In this document: one piece after another, positions 20,121 through 30,038 of the stretch
Numbering within the stretch: position 1 is the first letter of the stretch
Layout: each line of letters starts with the position of its first letter
Assembly: GCA_028870355.1 (NCBI GenBank)
Contig: JAGWPU010000086.1
Coordinates: forward strand, 1-43,968
Origin: Gammaproteobacteria bacterium
GTDB taxonomy: Bacteria; Pseudomonadota; Gammaproteobacteria; Steroidobacterales; Steroidobacteraceae
Length of the DNA stretch: 43,968 nucleotides
Direction of reading: 5' to 3'
Notes under the pieces: model-generated
Seen by the model: the letters and a program-made list of their open reading frames with translations, nothing else
Database searches by the model: none
What the model was told of the DNA's origin: nothing
Made by a program: the position numbers and the translations under genes

Positions 20121-21152
20121 ATGAAAGCATTGGTGAAATCACACGCCGAACCGGGCATCTGGCTCGAAGAGATCGCCGAGCCCGAGGTCGGCCACAACGA
20201 CGTGCTGATCAGGATCCATCGCACCGCGATCTGCGGCACGGACATGCACATCTTCAACTGGGACGCATGGGCGCGCAAGACGATTCCGGTGCCGATGGCC
20301 GTCGGTCACGAATATTCCGGCGAGATCGTCGAGATCGGCAGCGAAGTGCGAGGCTTCGAGCCCGGCGATCGCGTCTCCGGCGAGGGTCACATCACCTGCG
20401 GGCATTGTCGCAACTGTCGTGCGGGTCGCCGGCACCTGTGCCGCAACACGCGCGGCGTCGGGGTGAATCGCGCGGGTGCATTCGCCGAATACCTCGCGAT
20501 CCCGGCGTCGAACGTGTTCAAGCTGTCGCCGGCGATCGACGACGAGGTCGCCGCGATCCTCGACCCGTTCGGCAACGCGACCCACACCGCGCTCGCGTTC
20601 AACGTCGTCGGCGAGGACGTGCTGATCACCGGTGCGGGACCGATCGGCATCATGGCGGTCGCGATCGCGCGCCACTGCGGCGCGCGCCACATCGTGATCA
20701 CCGACGTGAACGACTACCGGCTCGCGCTCGCGGAGCGGATGGGCGCCACCCGCGCGGTGAACGTCGCGCGCCAGTCGCTCGACACCGTGATGAAGGAGCT
20801 CGCGATGGAGGAAGGGTTCGACGTCGGATTCGAGATGTCGGGCAATCCGGCCGCGCTGCGCGAGATGCTGCGAACGATGAACCACGGCGGGAGCCTCTCG
20901 CTCCTCGGCATTCCCCCCGAGGAAACCGCGATCGACTGGAATCAGGTGATCTTCAAGGGACTCGTGATCAAAGGCATCTACGGCCGGGAGATGTTCGAGA
21001 CCTGGTACAAGATGGCCAGCATGTTGCAGAGTGGTCTCGACGTGCGGCCGGTGATCACCCACCGGCTCGGCATCCGCGACTTCCGCGAGGGCTTCGAGAT
21101 CATGAACTCGGGGCGGTCCGGGAAAGTCGTGCTCGACTGGGCCGCACTGTGA
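20121..21152 (+). CDS. tdh: L-threonine 3-dehydrogenase
   Basis: NAD-dependent zinc enzyme that oxidises threonine to 2-amino-3-ketobutyrate, the substrate of Kbl. The 343-residue protein has catalytic zinc ligands Cys38 (AICGTDMH) and His63-Glu64 (VGHEYSGE), a four-cysteine structural zinc site beginning CGHCRNC, and the nucleotide-binding GAGPIGIMA. It is preceded by GGAG at good spacing and forms the kbl-tdh pair. It ends 7 nt from the convergent sppA. Confidence 0.97.
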   Translation: MKALVKSHAEPGIWLEEIAEPEVGHNDVLIRIHRTAICGTDMHIFNWDAWARKTIPVPMAVGHEYSGEIVEIGSEVRGFEPGDRVSGEGHITCGHCRNCRAGRRHLCRNTRGVGVNRAGAFAEYLAIPASNVFKLSPAIDDEVAAILDPFGNATHTALAFNVVGEDVLITGAGPIGIMAVAIARHCGARHIVITDVNDYRLALAERMGATRAVNVARQSLDTVMKELAMEEGFDVGFEMSGNPAALREMLRTMNHGGSLSLLGIPPEETAIDWNQVIFKGLVIKGIYGREMFETWYKMASMLQSGLDVRPVITHRLGIRDFREGFEIMNSGRSGKVVLDWAAL

Positions 21153-21159
21153 AGCGGGC

Positions 21160-23016
21160 TCAGTCGGCCGGCGCGCCGCACCAGCAGTACGCGTAGATCC
21201 CGCGCGGATCGTTGAAGCGCGCGAGTTCGCGCGCGCGCTCGACCAGTGGCTCGAGCGCGGAGCCCGCGAACGGCACCGCGCCGGGCAGCCAGCCGGCGTC
21301 GCGCCCCCAGACGAGCGCCGCCGAACGCAACTGCATCAACAGCTCGTCACGGAAGCCGAGCGGCGGCTCGATGTAGTCGATGGCGTACGGGCCGCGGATG
21401 CGCGCGATCTTCGCCGCGGCGGCGATCGCCCGCTTCAACCCGCCGAGATGGTCGACGAGCCCCAGATGGCGCGCGTCGACGCCGGACCAGACCCGGCCCT
21501 CGGCGACCTTCTCAACGTCGGCGACGCTCATGCGCCGTCCCTCGGCGACCCGCTGCAGGAACTGCGCGTAGGCGTGGTCGACCGAACTCTGCAGCATCTG
21601 CTTCTCGCCGTCGCTCAAGGGCCGGTCGATGCGGCCCATGCCGGCGAGCGGCGTCGTGCCGATCCCGTCGACCGCGACACCGAGCTTGGCGAGGGTGCGC
21701 TGGAAGGTCGGCACCACGGCGAACACGCCGATCGAACCGGTCAGGGTCGTCGGGCTCGCGAAGATCTCGTTCGCACCGGACGAGATGTAATAGCCTCCCG
21801 ACGCGGCGTAGCTGCTCATCGACACGACGACCGGCTTGCCCGCGCGGCGCACGCGCAGCACGGCCCGGAGGATCTGTTCCGACGCGAACAGGCTGCCGCC
21901 GGGGCTGTCGACCCGCATCACGACCGCCTTGACCGCCGGATCGTACTCGGCTTCGCGCAGCAGGTCCGAGGTGCTCTCGCCGCCGATCGCGCCCGGAGGC
22001 TGGCGTCCGTCGAGGATGTCGCCGGCCGCGACGATCACCGCGACGCGATCGCGGGGCTTGGAGCGGAACAGGTGCTTCGCCCGTACCGCGCTCAGGTAGG
22101 ATTCCATCGAGATCGCCTGGTAGGAGTGCGTGTCGGAATTCGTTCCGACCCACTTCGCGACCTCGCGATCCACCTGGTGGCGGGTCATGAGCTGGGTGAC
22201 CAGCCGCTGCTGCAGCGCGAGACGTGCCGCATCGCCGTTCACGCTCTGCAGCGCCAGCGGCTCCGTGTTCACGTAGTCCTGGATCGCACCCGGCGGCAGA
22301 CCGCGCGCACGCGTGACGTCGCGCTGATACTCGCTCCACAGCGTCCCGAGCCAGGCTTGGCTCTCGGTGCGCTCGCTCGCGCCCATGTCGGTGCGCGAGT
22401 ACTGGTCGGTGTAGCTCTTGAAGGTCCCGGCCCGGAAGATGTTCACGTCGACGCCGAGCCGGTCGATCGCGGTCTTCAGGTACATCCGGTAATAGTCGAA
22501 TCCGTCGATCGACACCGATCCGAGCGGATCGAGATCGACCTCGCTCGCCTGGGCCGCGAGGTAGTACTGCGTCTGGTCGAGCGAGTTCGCGGTCGCGATC
22601 ACGGGCTTCCCGGACTTGCGGAAATCACGGATCGCCGCGCCGATCTCCTGCAGCTTCGACAGCCCGGACGGCGCGAGCTGGTCGAGCACGAGCACGAGCG
22701 CCTTGATTCGCGGGTCGCCCTTCGCCGCCTCGATCGCGTCGATCACGTCCCGCAGACGGGTCTGCCGGCTCGACCCACCGGACGCCTCGCCGAGCGCGCG
22801 ACGCAACGGATCGACGGCGGCCTGCTCGACGAGCTGGCCGCGCGGCTTGATCACGAGCGCCGCGGAGTCCGGGACGATCGGGATCGAGGTATGAAGCGCC
22901 GCGAGCAGGAAGCCGAAGATCAGCAGCAGCAACAGCAGATGCAGCGCCTTGCGGATCCGGTCGAGGATCCGCCAGACGAGCGAGAACACGCTGCCGACTG
23001 CCGCTGCGAATTTCAC
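21160..23016 (-). CDS. sppA: Signal peptide peptidase SppA, 67K type
   Basis: Inner-membrane serine protease that digests released signal peptides. The 618-residue protein (E. coli 618) has one membrane segment at about residues 24-42, then tandem ClpP-like halves. The catalytic Lys200 is in AGTFKSYTDQ and the nucleophile Ser406 in SYAASGGYYIS, matching E. coli Lys209 and Ser409. Start is GTG. It begins 49 nt after rplS and may share its transcript. Confidence 0.96.
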   Translation of the reverse strand: MKFAAAVGSVFSLVWRILDRIRKALHLLLLLLIFGFLLAALHTSIPIVPDSAALVIKPRGQLVEQAAVDPLRRALGEASGGSSRQTRLRDVIDAIEAAKGDPRIKALVLVLDQLAPSGLSKLQEIGAAIRDFRKSGKPVIATANSLDQTQYYLAAQASEVDLDPLGSVSIDGFDYYRMYLKTAIDRLGVDVNIFRAGTFKSYTDQYSRTDMGASERTESQAWLGTLWSEYQRDVTRARGLPPGAIQDYVNTEPLALQSVNGDAARLALQQRLVTQLMTRHQVDREVAKWVGTNSDTHSYQAISMESYLSAVRAKHLFRSKPRDRVAVIVAAGDILDGRQPPGAIGGESTSDLLREAEYDPAVKAVVMRVDSPGGSLFASEQILRAVLRVRRAGKPVVVSMSSYAASGGYYISSGANEIFASPTTLTGSIGVFAVVPTFQRTLAKLGVAVDGIGTTPLAGMGRIDRPLSDGEKQMLQSSVDHAYAQFLQRVAEGRRMSVADVEKVAEGRVWSGVDARHLGLVDHLGGLKRAIAAAAKIARIRGPYAIDYIEPPLGFRDELLMQLRSAALVWGRDAGWLPGAVPFAGSALEPLVERARELARFNDPRGIYAYCWCGAPAD

Positions 23017-23065
23017 CGGGGATTCCGCCGCTGCACCGAGCGCCGGTCCGCGACCGCGAGGCGTC

Positions 23066-23410
23066 TCAGATCTTCTCTTCGATCCGCGCCGCCTTGCCGG
23101 ACAGCTCGCGCAGGTAGTAGAGCTTCGCGCGACGCACCGCGCCGCGGCGCTTCACGCTCACCTCGCTGATCCACGGGCTGTGCGTCTGGAACACGCGCTC
23201 GACGCCTTCGCCGTGTGACACCTTGCGCACCGTGAACGAGGAGTTCAGGCCGCGATTCTTCTTCGCGATCACGACGCCCTCGTAGGCCTGCATGCGCTCG
23301 CGGTCGCCCTCGACGACCTTCACCTGCACGACGACGGTGTCGCCGGGATTGAACTCGGGAAAATTCGCCTTTTCCCGTTCGCCGTTCAACTGCTGGATGA
23401 TCTTGTTCAC
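23066..23410 (-). CDS. rplS: 50S ribosomal protein L19
   Basis: Large-subunit protein at the 30S-50S interface. The 114-residue sequence has the family's [19 protein letters not shown], VAIxN-like [18 protein letters not shown] and [11 protein letters not shown] and [15 protein letters not shown] segments. The GTG start overlaps the trmD stop by 4 nt. Last gene of the rpsP-rimM-trmD-rplS operon. Confidence 0.98.
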   Translation of the reverse strand: MNKIIQQLNGEREKANFPEFNPGDTVVVQVKVVEGDRERMQAYEGVVIAKKNRGLNSSFTVRKVSHGEGVERVFQTHSPWISEVSVKRRGAVRRAKLYYLRELSGKAARIEEKI

Positions 23411-24201
23411 GTTATCGACCTCGTCGTTGAATCATCGTCTTCCCGACCGGCGCGCCGCGCGCGCTCGGCCTTGTATTCCTCGAGCAATGCCCGCTCCTCG
23501 GCGCTCAGCACGCGCCGCTCGAGCAAGTCCGGACGACGCAGCCACGTCCGGCCGAGCGCCTCGCGCAGGCGCCATCGCCGGATCGCGGCGTGATCGCCCG
23601 TCAAGAGCACCTCGGGCACCCGTCGCCCGCCGGTCTCCACCGGCCGCGTGTAGTGCGGCCAGTCGAGCAGTCCGTCGCTGAACGACTCCTGCTCCGCGGA
23701 CTGCGCCGCGCCGAGCGTCCCCGGCAGCAAACGGGCGACCGCATCGATCACCACCAGCGCGGGCAGCTCGCCGCCCGAGAGCACATAATCGCCGATCGAC
23801 CAACGCTCGTCGATCTCGGCCTCGAGCAAGCGCTCGTCGATCCCTTCGTAGCGACCCGCCAGCAACACGAGCCCCGGCTCCCGCGACGCCTCGCGCGCGA
23901 GCGCCTGATCGAACCGACGGCCGTCCGCGCCGAGCGCGACCCGACGCACCGGTCCCGCGAAACTCCCGACCGCCTCGCGCAACGCGCTCGCGGTCGGCTC
24001 GACCTTCAGCACCATCCCCGGCCCGCCGCCGTACGGCCGGTCGTCGACGGTCCGGTGCGGATCCGTCGCACGATCGCGCGGATCGAAGCACTCGACCGTC
24101 AGCGCTCCGCGCACGATCGCGCGACCCACGACCCCGTGGGCGAGCGCATCGCGCACCATCCCCGGGAACAGCGTGACGACCGCGATGCGCATCGCGCTCA
24201 C
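23407..24201 (-). CDS. trmD: tRNA (guanine-37 N1)-methyltransferase
   Basis: Uses S-adenosylmethionine to methylate G37 of tRNAs, preventing frameshifts. The 264-residue SPOUT enzyme has the trefoil-knot motifs [15 protein letters not shown] and [16 protein letters not shown]. The GTG at 24201 overlaps the rimM stop (GTGA). The internal ATG at 24192 ([12 protein letters not shown]) is an equally credible start. Confidence 0.97.
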   Translation of the reverse strand: MSAMRIAVVTLFPGMVRDALAHGVVGRAIVRGALTVECFDPRDRATDPHRTVDDRPYGGGPGMVLKVEPTASALREAVGSFAGPVRRVALGADGRRFDQALAREASREPGLVLLAGRYEGIDERLLEAEIDERWSIGDYVLSGGELPALVVIDAVARLLPGTLGAAQSAEQESFSDGLLDWPHYTRPVETGGRRVPEVLLTGDHAAIRRWRLREALGRTWLRRPDLLERRVLSAEERALLEEYKAERARRAGREDDDSTTRSIT

Positions 24202-24710
24202 CCCGGCGATTCGTCCCAGTCGACGATCACGCGTCGTGCGTCGCGGTCGACGCGCCGCAGGTGGCGCGGCACCGCCGGTATCAACAACTCGCCGCGGCCC
24301 CGGACGACCATCAGCGGATGTGCCGGCGTGTCGACGAAATGGTCGACCGACCCCAGCTCCCGGCCGGAGGCGTCGACGACCCGGAAGCCGATCAGGTCCG
24401 CCCGGTAATGCTCGCGCGGCCCCTGCGCCGGCAGCGCGGTCCGCGGAACACCGAGCTCGGCGCCGACCAATGCCGCCGCGCCGTCGCGATCTTCGACACC
24501 GGCGAACTTCGCGGTCAACCGTCCACCACTGCGACCTCGGGCCTCGATCCGGCAGCGACTCAGGCTACCGCGATGCAACAGACGCAGGTCGGCATACTCG
24601 AACAAGCGGTCCGCCGGATCGGTGTCCGATCGAAGCTTGACCCACCCCTTGATGCCGAACGGCGCGGTGACCGCGCCGAGCACGACGAGCGGCGCTTCGC
24701 TGTCGGCCAC
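24198..24710 (-). CDS. rimM: Ribosome maturation factor RimM
   Basis: Assembly factor for the 30S head that binds S19. The 170-residue protein has the N-terminal RimM beta-barrel (VLGAVTAPFGIKGWVKL) and a C-terminal PRC-barrel (YRADLIGFRVVDASGRELG, HPLMVV, LLIPAVP). Starts with GTG 16 nt after rpsP. Confidence 0.95.
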   Translation of the reverse strand: MADSEAPLVVLGAVTAPFGIKGWVKLRSDTDPADRLFEYADLRLLHRGSLSRCRIEARGRSGGRLTAKFAGVEDRDGAAALVGAELGVPRTALPAQGPREHYRADLIGFRVVDASGRELGSVDHFVDTPAHPLMVVRGRGELLIPAVPRHLRRVDRDARRVIVDWDESPG

Positions 24711-24726
24711 CGCAGCGCCGCCGCGG

Positions 24727-24978
24727 TCAGGCCGACGGCTGGCGGTACGTCTTGACCAGTTGCTTCACACGATCGGACAGGTGGGCGCCGCGGCCGACCC
24801 AATGTTCGATGCGTGCGACGTCGAGACGCAACTTCGTCTCCCCGCCCCGCGCGACCGGGTTGAACAAGCCGACGCTCTCGAGGCTCGTGCCGCCCTGCCG
24901 CTTGCGGCTGTCGGTCACGACGACGTGATAGAACGGCATCTTCTTGCCACCGCGCCGGGTCAAACGGATCGTCACCAT
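24727..24978 (-). CDS. rpsP: 30S ribosomal protein S16
   Basis: The 83-residue protein starts [25 protein letters not shown], the family signature. First gene of the ribosomal operon, with AAGGTG as ribosome site and a promoter 35 nt upstream that overlaps the end of ffh spacing. Confidence 0.98.
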   Translation of the reverse strand: MVTIRLTRRGGKKMPFYHVVVTDSRKRQGGTSLESVGLFNPVARGGETKLRLDVARIEHWVGRGAHLSDRVKQLVKTYRQPSA

Positions 24979-25012
24979 CGCTTTGATTCACCTTGGGAAA
25001 AACGAGCCGCTT

Positions 25013-25042
25013 ATCTTAGCCTGCGGGCGCGCTCGAGAGCAA
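25013..25042 (-). promoter_or_regulatory. Promoter for the rpsP-rimM-trmD-rplS operon
   Basis: On the minus strand -35 TTGCTC (25042-25037), an 18-nt spacer and -10 TAAGAT (25018-25013) leave a leader of about 28 nt before rpsP. It lies in the short gap after ffh, so the operon can be driven apart from ffh. Confidence 0.55.
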
Positions 25043-25048
25043 GGCTCC

Positions 25049-26413
25049 TCAGGGGCCGAATCCGGGCGGGAGTCGGCCCGCCATCCCGCGCATCATGTTC
25101 CGCAGCATTCCGCCCTTCGCGAGCTTCTTCATGGTCTTGTGCATCTGATCGAACTGCTTCAGGAGCCGATTCACTTCCGGCAGCGGCACGCCCGCGCCCG
25201 TCGCGATGCGCCGCTTGCGCGAGCCGTCGATCGTCTCCGGCCGCCGCCGCTCACGCGGCGTCATCGAATCGATGATCCCGATCTGTCGCTTCAGCGCCTT
25301 CGCATCGATCGCGCCGGCCGCCTTCGCCGCGTTCGCCTGCAACTGCGCCGGCAGCTTGTCGAGCACCGCCGCCATCCCGCCCATGCGCTGCAGCTGGCTC
25401 AGCTGGTCGCGCAGGTCGCCGAGGTCGAAGGACTTGCCGGTGTGCAGCTTCTTCGCGAGCTTCTCGGCCTTGTCGCGATCGACCTGCTCCTGCACCTGCT
25501 CGACGAGCGAGACGACGTCGCCCATCCCGAGGATCCGCGACGCGATGCGCTCCGGCTGGAACGGCTCGAGCGCCTCGGTCTTTTCGCCGGTACCGATGAA
25601 GCGGATCGGCTTGCCGGTCACCTGCCGGACCGACAACGCGGCGCCGCCCCGCGCGTCGCCGTCCGCCTTCGTGAGGATCACGCCGGTGAGGCTCAAGGCC
25701 TCGTTGAACGCCCGCGCCGCGTTCACCGCGTCCTGGCCGGCCATGCTGTCGACGACGAACAGCCGCTCGTGCGGGTGGATCGCGGCCTCGAGTTCGCGGA
25801 CCTCCGCCATCATCTCGGCGTCGACGTGCAGACGGCCGGCGGTGTCGATCAGCAGCACGTCGTAGGCGCCGCGGGTCGCCTCGTCGAGCGCTCGACGGGC
25901 GATCGCGAGCGGCGCCTCGTCGGCGGTGGACTCGGCGAATCCGGCACCGACCTGCGCCGCGAGGGTCTTCAACTGCAGGATCGCGGCCGGGCGGTACACG
26001 TCGGTGCTCACGAGCAGCACCTTGCGACGTTCCTTGTCGATCAGCCAGCGCGCGAGCTTGCCGGCGCTGGTCGTCTTGCCGGCGCCCTGGAGCCCGGCGA
26101 GCATCACGACCACGGGCCGCTGCGCCCGCAGGTCGAGCCCCGTGCTCTTCTCCCCCATCAGCCGGATCAGTTCGTCGTGGACGATCTTGATGAACGCCTG
26201 CCCCGGCGTGAGGCTCTTCGACACCTCGGCGCCGACCGCGCGCTCGCGGACCGCGTCGGTGAAGCTCTTCACGACCGGCAGCGCGACGTCGGCCTCGAGC
26301 AGCGCGAGCCGGACCTGGCGCACGGTGTCGGCGAGGTTCTCCTCGGTCAGGCGCCCGCGTCCGGAGAGATTGCGCAGCGCGGTCGACAGTCTTTCGGTGA
26401 GTTGGTCGAACAT
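25049..26413 (-). CDS. ffh: Signal recognition particle protein Ffh
   Basis: SRP GTPase that binds signal sequences and the SRP RNA (gene at 1405-1500) and docks with FtsY. The 454-residue protein has an N domain, a G domain with GLQGAGKTTSAGKLA, DTAGRLHVD and TKADGDARGG, and a Met-rich M domain ending MLRNMMRGMAGRLPPGFGP. The ATG at 26413 matches the family N-terminus MFDQLTERL. Confidence 0.98.
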   Translation of the reverse strand: MFDQLTERLSTALRNLSGRGRLTEENLADTVRQVRLALLEADVALPVVKSFTDAVRERAVGAEVSKSLTPGQAFIKIVHDELIRLMGEKSTGLDLRAQRPVVVMLAGLQGAGKTTSAGKLARWLIDKERRKVLLVSTDVYRPAAILQLKTLAAQVGAGFAESTADEAPLAIARRALDEATRGAYDVLLIDTAGRLHVDAEMMAEVRELEAAIHPHERLFVVDSMAGQDAVNAARAFNEALSLTGVILTKADGDARGGAALSVRQVTGKPIRFIGTGEKTEALEPFQPERIASRILGMGDVVSLVEQVQEQVDRDKAEKLAKKLHTGKSFDLGDLRDQLSQLQRMGGMAAVLDKLPAQLQANAAKAAGAIDAKALKRQIGIIDSMTPRERRRPETIDGSRKRRIATGAGVPLPEVNRLLKQFDQMHKTMKKLAKGGMLRNMMRGMAGRLPPGFGP

Positions 26414-26420
26414 GACCGCT

Positions 26421-26426
26421 AGTATA
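26421..26426 (-). promoter_or_regulatory. Putative -10 for ffh, 7 nt from the start codon
   Basis: TATACT on the minus strand lies 7 nt before the ffh ATG, with no Shine-Dalgarno sequence between them. A start site at the ATG itself is likely if this box is used. No good -35 was found. Confidence 0.45.
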
Positions 26427-26492
26427 GCCGCGCTGGGACGCGGCACGCCGTTGTGTCATCATCGCGCTCGAGAAAATAGCGCTAAGTTGGCC

Positions 26493-27284
26493 GTGATCGT
26501 CCCCCTCACTCTGTTCGTCCTGTACGCCGCGGGCGCCTGGTTGATGCTCCGCAGCGTGAGCGACCGGCGCCTGACCCCGGCTGCGTGGGCGCTGTCGTTC
26601 GGCGCGATCCTCGCTCACAGCGCCGCGATCGCGCACCTGATGCGCCGCGTCGGTCCGTTCTCGATCGGGCTGCTCGAGGCGATCTCGCTGCTCGCCTGGA
26701 CGCTCGCGGTGCTCGCATGCCTGATCGCGATCGAGCGCCGGTACCGGGTGCTCGGCGCGATCCTGCTCGGCAGCGCCGCGGTCGGCGCGACGGCGACCGG
26801 CAATGGCGAGAAGTTCCACGTCGACCACGTGCCCGAGTGGGAGCTGTCGGCACACATCCTGCTGTCGATGGCCGCCGCGGCGTTGCTGTTCGCGGCCGCC
26901 GTGACCGCGACGATGCTGGTGCTGCTCGACCGGCGGCTGCGCAGCCGCCGGATCGCGAACCTGCCGAGCCTGCTGCCGCCGATCGACGTGCTCGAGACCG
27001 TGCTGTTCCGGTTGATCGGCACCGGCTTCGCGCTGCTCACGCTCGCGCTGGTCACCGGCTTCGCGTTCGTGACCAACCTCTTCGAGCAGCACCTCGTTCA
27101 CAAGACCGTGCTGTCGCTGATGGCCTGGGTGCTGTTCGCGATCCTGCTGTTCGGTCGGGTGCGCTACGGCTGGCGAGGCCGGTCCGCGGTGCGCTTCACC
27201 CTGTGGGGCTTCGGCATCCTCGTGCTCGCGTACTTCGGCTCCAAGTTCGTGCTCGAGGACATCTTCGGACGGCACTGGGGATGA
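26493..27284 (+). CDS. ypjD: CcsA-like inner-membrane protein, YpjD family
   Basis: A 263-residue protein with about eight hydrophobic segments and the cytochrome c assembly (CcsA/CcmC-like) fold, including SLLAWTLAVL, WELSAHILLSMAAAALLFAA and HKTVLSLMAWVLFAILLFGR with conserved His residues. In gammaproteobacteria ypjD lies beside ffh and corB, as here; a role linked to the CorB transporter has been proposed from this pairing. Start is either this GTG or the TTG at 26487. corB follows after 16 nt. Confidence 0.88.
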   Translation: MIVPLTLFVLYAAGAWLMLRSVSDRRLTPAAWALSFGAILAHSAAIAHLMRRVGPFSIGLLEAISLLAWTLAVLACLIAIERRYRVLGAILLGSAAVGATATGNGEKFHVDHVPEWELSAHILLSMAAAALLFAAAVTATMLVLLDRRLRSRRIANLPSLLPPIDVLETVLFRLIGTGFALLTLALVTGFAFVTNLFEQHLVHKTVLSLMAWVLFAILLFGRVRYGWRGRSAVRFTLWGFGILVLAYFGSKFVLEDIFGRHWG

Positions 27285-27300
27285 CCCCGTCGCGCCGGTG

Positions 27301-28593
27301 ATGTTCCATCCGTCACTGACCACGCTGTTCGCGTCGCTCGCCGCGCTGCTGCTCGCCGCGGCGTTCCTCGCCGGGAGCGAGACGGCGTTGATGAGCCTGA
27401 ACCGCTACCGGTTGCGCCACGCGGCGCAGGCCGGCAACCGTGGCGCGCGCCTCGCCGAGGGCTTGCTCGCGAAGCCGGACCGGCTGATCGGCCTGATCCT
27501 GCTGCTGAACACCAGCGTGAACGTGATCGCCCCGATGCTCGTCGGCGTGATCGCGCTGCGGCTCGGCGGGGAGGTGCTGCTCGTGGTCGGGGTGGTCGGG
27601 CTGACGGTGGTGATGCTGGTGTTCTGCGAGGTGGGACCCAAGACCTTCGCGGCGCTGCATCCGGAGCGCCTCGCGCTGCCGGCCGCCTACGTGTACGCCC
27701 CGCTCCTGCGACTGCTCTACCCGTTCGTGTGGGCGACGAATCTTCTCGCGAACGGCACGCTGCGGCTGTTCGGCGTGTCGGCACAGCAGAGCGGGCACGC
27801 GCTCAGCGGCGAGGAATTGCGCACCGTGCTCGCCGAGGCGAGCGCGATGATCCCCCCGCGCCACCGGCAGATGCTCGTCGGGATCCTCGACCTGGAGCGG
27901 GTCACGGTCGAGGACATCATGGTGCCGCGCGCCGACGTCGTCGGGATCGATCTCGAGGACGACTGGGACGAGATCGTCGAGCGCCTGCGGCAGACCCAGC
28001 ACACCCGGCTGCCGGTGTACGAAGGCGAGATCGACCGGATCGTCGGCCTGCTGCACATGAAGAACGTCGTCCACGCGCTCGCGCGCGGCCGTCTCGATCG
28101 CGACGCCCTTCGGGCCGCGGCGACCGCCCGCGACGTGTACTTCGTGCCATCGGGAACGCCGCTGAACACGCAACTGCTGAATTTCCAGCGGGACAAGCGT
28201 CGGCTCGCGTTCGTCGTCGACGAGTACGGCGACGTGCAGGGCCTCGTGACCCTCGAGGACATCCTCGAGGAAATCGTCGGCGAGTTCACGACCGATCCGG
28301 CGACGATGATGCACAAGGACGTGCATCGTGACGCCGACGGCAGTTTCGTCGTGAACGCCGCGGCGAACGTGCGCGCGCTGAACCGCTCGATGCGCTGGGA
28401 CCTGCCGATCGACGGACCGAAGACGCTGAACGGTCTGATCCTCGAGTTCCTCGAGACGATCCCGGACCCCGGAACGACGCTGAAGCTCGCCGACTACACG
28501 CTCGAGGTGCTGCAGACCGGCGACAACGCGGTGAAGACCGTCCGGGTGCAGCCGCCACCGGCCGCGAGCGCACGCGCCGCGCCGGCCGGCTGA
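27301..28593 (+). CDS. corB: CNNM/CorB-type magnesium transport protein
   Basis: A 430-residue inner-membrane protein. It has an N-terminal DUF21 (CNNM) membrane domain (about residues 8-190: SETALMSLNRYRLRH, LLLNTSVNVIAP, EVGPKTFAALHPERLA). A CBS pair follows (VEDIMVPRADVVGID, VDEYGDVQGLVTLEDILEE), then a C-terminal CorC/HlyC domain (about 340-420). CNNM proteins move magnesium and CBS pairs sense Mg-ATP. GTG at 27298 directly precedes the ATG and could also be used. Convergent with radA, 6 nt apart. Confidence 0.93.
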   Translation: MFHPSLTTLFASLAALLLAAAFLAGSETALMSLNRYRLRHAAQAGNRGARLAEGLLAKPDRLIGLILLLNTSVNVIAPMLVGVIALRLGGEVLLVVGVVGLTVVMLVFCEVGPKTFAALHPERLALPAAYVYAPLLRLLYPFVWATNLLANGTLRLFGVSAQQSGHALSGEELRTVLAEASAMIPPRHRQMLVGILDLERVTVEDIMVPRADVVGIDLEDDWDEIVERLRQTQHTRLPVYEGEIDRIVGLLHMKNVVHALARGRLDRDALRAAATARDVYFVPSGTPLNTQLLNFQRDKRRLAFVVDEYGDVQGLVTLEDILEEIVGEFTTDPATMMHKDVHRDADGSFVVNAAANVRALNRSMRWDLPIDGPKTLNGLILEFLETIPDPGTTLKLADYTLEVLQTGDNAVKTVRVQPPPAASARAAPAG

Positions 28594-28599
28594 TCCGTC

Positions 28600-29964
28600 T
28601 CAGCCGGCGCGCTCGGCCTCGAGCGCCTCGGCGAGGCGCTTCACGGCGCGCACGCGCATCCCCTCCGGCGGGCGCCGCGGCGCGTTCGCCGCGGCGACGA
28701 TCGCGGTGCCGAACCCGTGCTTCGCGGCTTCCTGCAGGCGCTCCTCGCCGAACGGGACCGGCCGGATCTCCCCGGCAAGGCCGATCTCGCCGAAGGCGAC
28801 CAGCGAGTGCGACACCGGGCGGTCCTCGAGGCTCGAGCGCGCGGCCAGCACGATCGCGAGATCCGCCGCGGTGTCGTCGATGCGCACCCCGCCGACCACG
28901 TTCGCGAACACGTCCGCGCCCTGGAATGCAAGGCCGCCGTGCCGGTGCGCGACCGCGAGCAGCATCGTCAGGCGATTGCCGTCGATGCCGACCGCCACGC
29001 GCCGGGGACTACCGCCGATCCCCGCGTCGACGAGCGCCTGGACCTCGATCAACAACGACCGGGTGCCCTCGCGCAGCACCGTGACGACGCTGCCGGCCGC
29101 GGGTTGCGGATCGCGCGACAGGAAGATCGCGGACGGATTCTTGACTTCCCGCAGCCCCTCTCCGGCCATCGCGAACACGCCGATCTCGTTCGCGGCGCCG
29201 AACCGGTTCTTCACCGACCGCAGGATCCGGAAACGGCTGCCGGTGTCGCTCTCGAAGTACAGCACCGTATCGACCATGTGCTCGAGCACCCGGGGACCGG
29301 CGATCTGCCCCTCCTTCGTCACGTGCCCGACGAGCAGCACCGCGGTCCCGGTGCGCTTCGCGTGACGCACGAGCAGCGCGGTGCACTCGCGCAGCTGCGC
29401 GACCGACCCCGGCGCGGACACGACGCCCTCGGTGTAGGTCGTCTGGATCGAGTCGACGATCAGCACGCGGGCGTCGATCGCGCGGGACGCCTCCAGGATC
29501 TGCTCGACGCAGGTCTCGGCGAGCAGGCGCGAGGTCGATTCCTCGAGCCCGAGGCGACGGCCCCGCAGCGCGACCTGCTGCAGCGACTCCTCGCCGGTCG
29601 CGTACAGCACCGGCCCGGCCGCCGCGAGCGCCGCGGCCGCCTGCAGCATCAACGTGGACTTGCCGATCCCCGGATCGCCGCCGAGCAGCGTCACGGACCC
29701 GGCGACCAGACCGCCGCCGAGCACCCGGTCGAGTTCCCCGGACCCGGTCGCGACACGGACCGGCGAGCCCAATGACTCGGCGGCGAGCGTCGACGGCACC
29801 GCCGTCTCGACGCCGACGCCCCCCCGGCCGCGCCGCGGAGTCCCGGCCGGCGCGGACGCGGCGACGAGGGTGTTCCACTCGCCGCAGGTGCCGCACTGAC
29901 CTTGCCATTTCGGCGAGACGCTGCCGCAACTGCCGCAGACGAATACCTCGCGCGTCTTCGCCAT
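28600..29964 (-). CDS. radA: DNA repair protein RadA (Sms)
   Basis: Branch-migration helicase for recombination intermediates. The 454-residue protein has a C4 zinc finger (VCGSCGSVSPKWQGQCGTCG), a RecA-like core with Walker A GGDPGIGKST, the RadA motif KNRFGA and a C-terminal Lon-protease-like domain (about residues 300-454). The ATG at 29964 is preceded by AAAGGATC; the longer start at 30000 is not conserved. It diverges from the kinase gene cluster. Confidence 0.97.
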   Translation of the reverse strand: MAKTREVFVCGSCGSVSPKWQGQCGTCGEWNTLVAASAPAGTPRRGRGGVGVETAVPSTLAAESLGSPVRVATGSGELDRVLGGGLVAGSVTLLGGDPGIGKSTLMLQAAAALAAAGPVLYATGEESLQQVALRGRRLGLEESTSRLLAETCVEQILEASRAIDARVLIVDSIQTTYTEGVVSAPGSVAQLRECTALLVRHAKRTGTAVLLVGHVTKEGQIAGPRVLEHMVDTVLYFESDTGSRFRILRSVKNRFGAANEIGVFAMAGEGLREVKNPSAIFLSRDPQPAAGSVVTVLREGTRSLLIEVQALVDAGIGGSPRRVAVGIDGNRLTMLLAVAHRHGGLAFQGADVFANVVGGVRIDDTAADLAIVLAARSSLEDRPVSHSLVAFGEIGLAGEIRPVPFGEERLQEAAKHGFGTAIVAAANAPRRPPEGMRVRAVKRLAEALEAERAG

Positions 29965-29999
29965 GCCGATCCTTTCGTGTCGATTTTGTGAGCTTAGCA

Positions 30000-30030
30000 T
30001 TGCCGTGCCCCTCGCCCGATCCCCTATACT
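30000..30030 (+). promoter_or_regulatory. Promoter of the kinase-phosphatase-FHA cluster
   Basis: TTGCCG (30000-30005), a 19-nt spacer and TATACT (30025-30030) precede a short ORF whose ATG lies 8 nt after the -10. The spacer is slightly long but the -10 is strong. Confidence 0.5.
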
Positions 30031-30038
30031 GCCAGCCG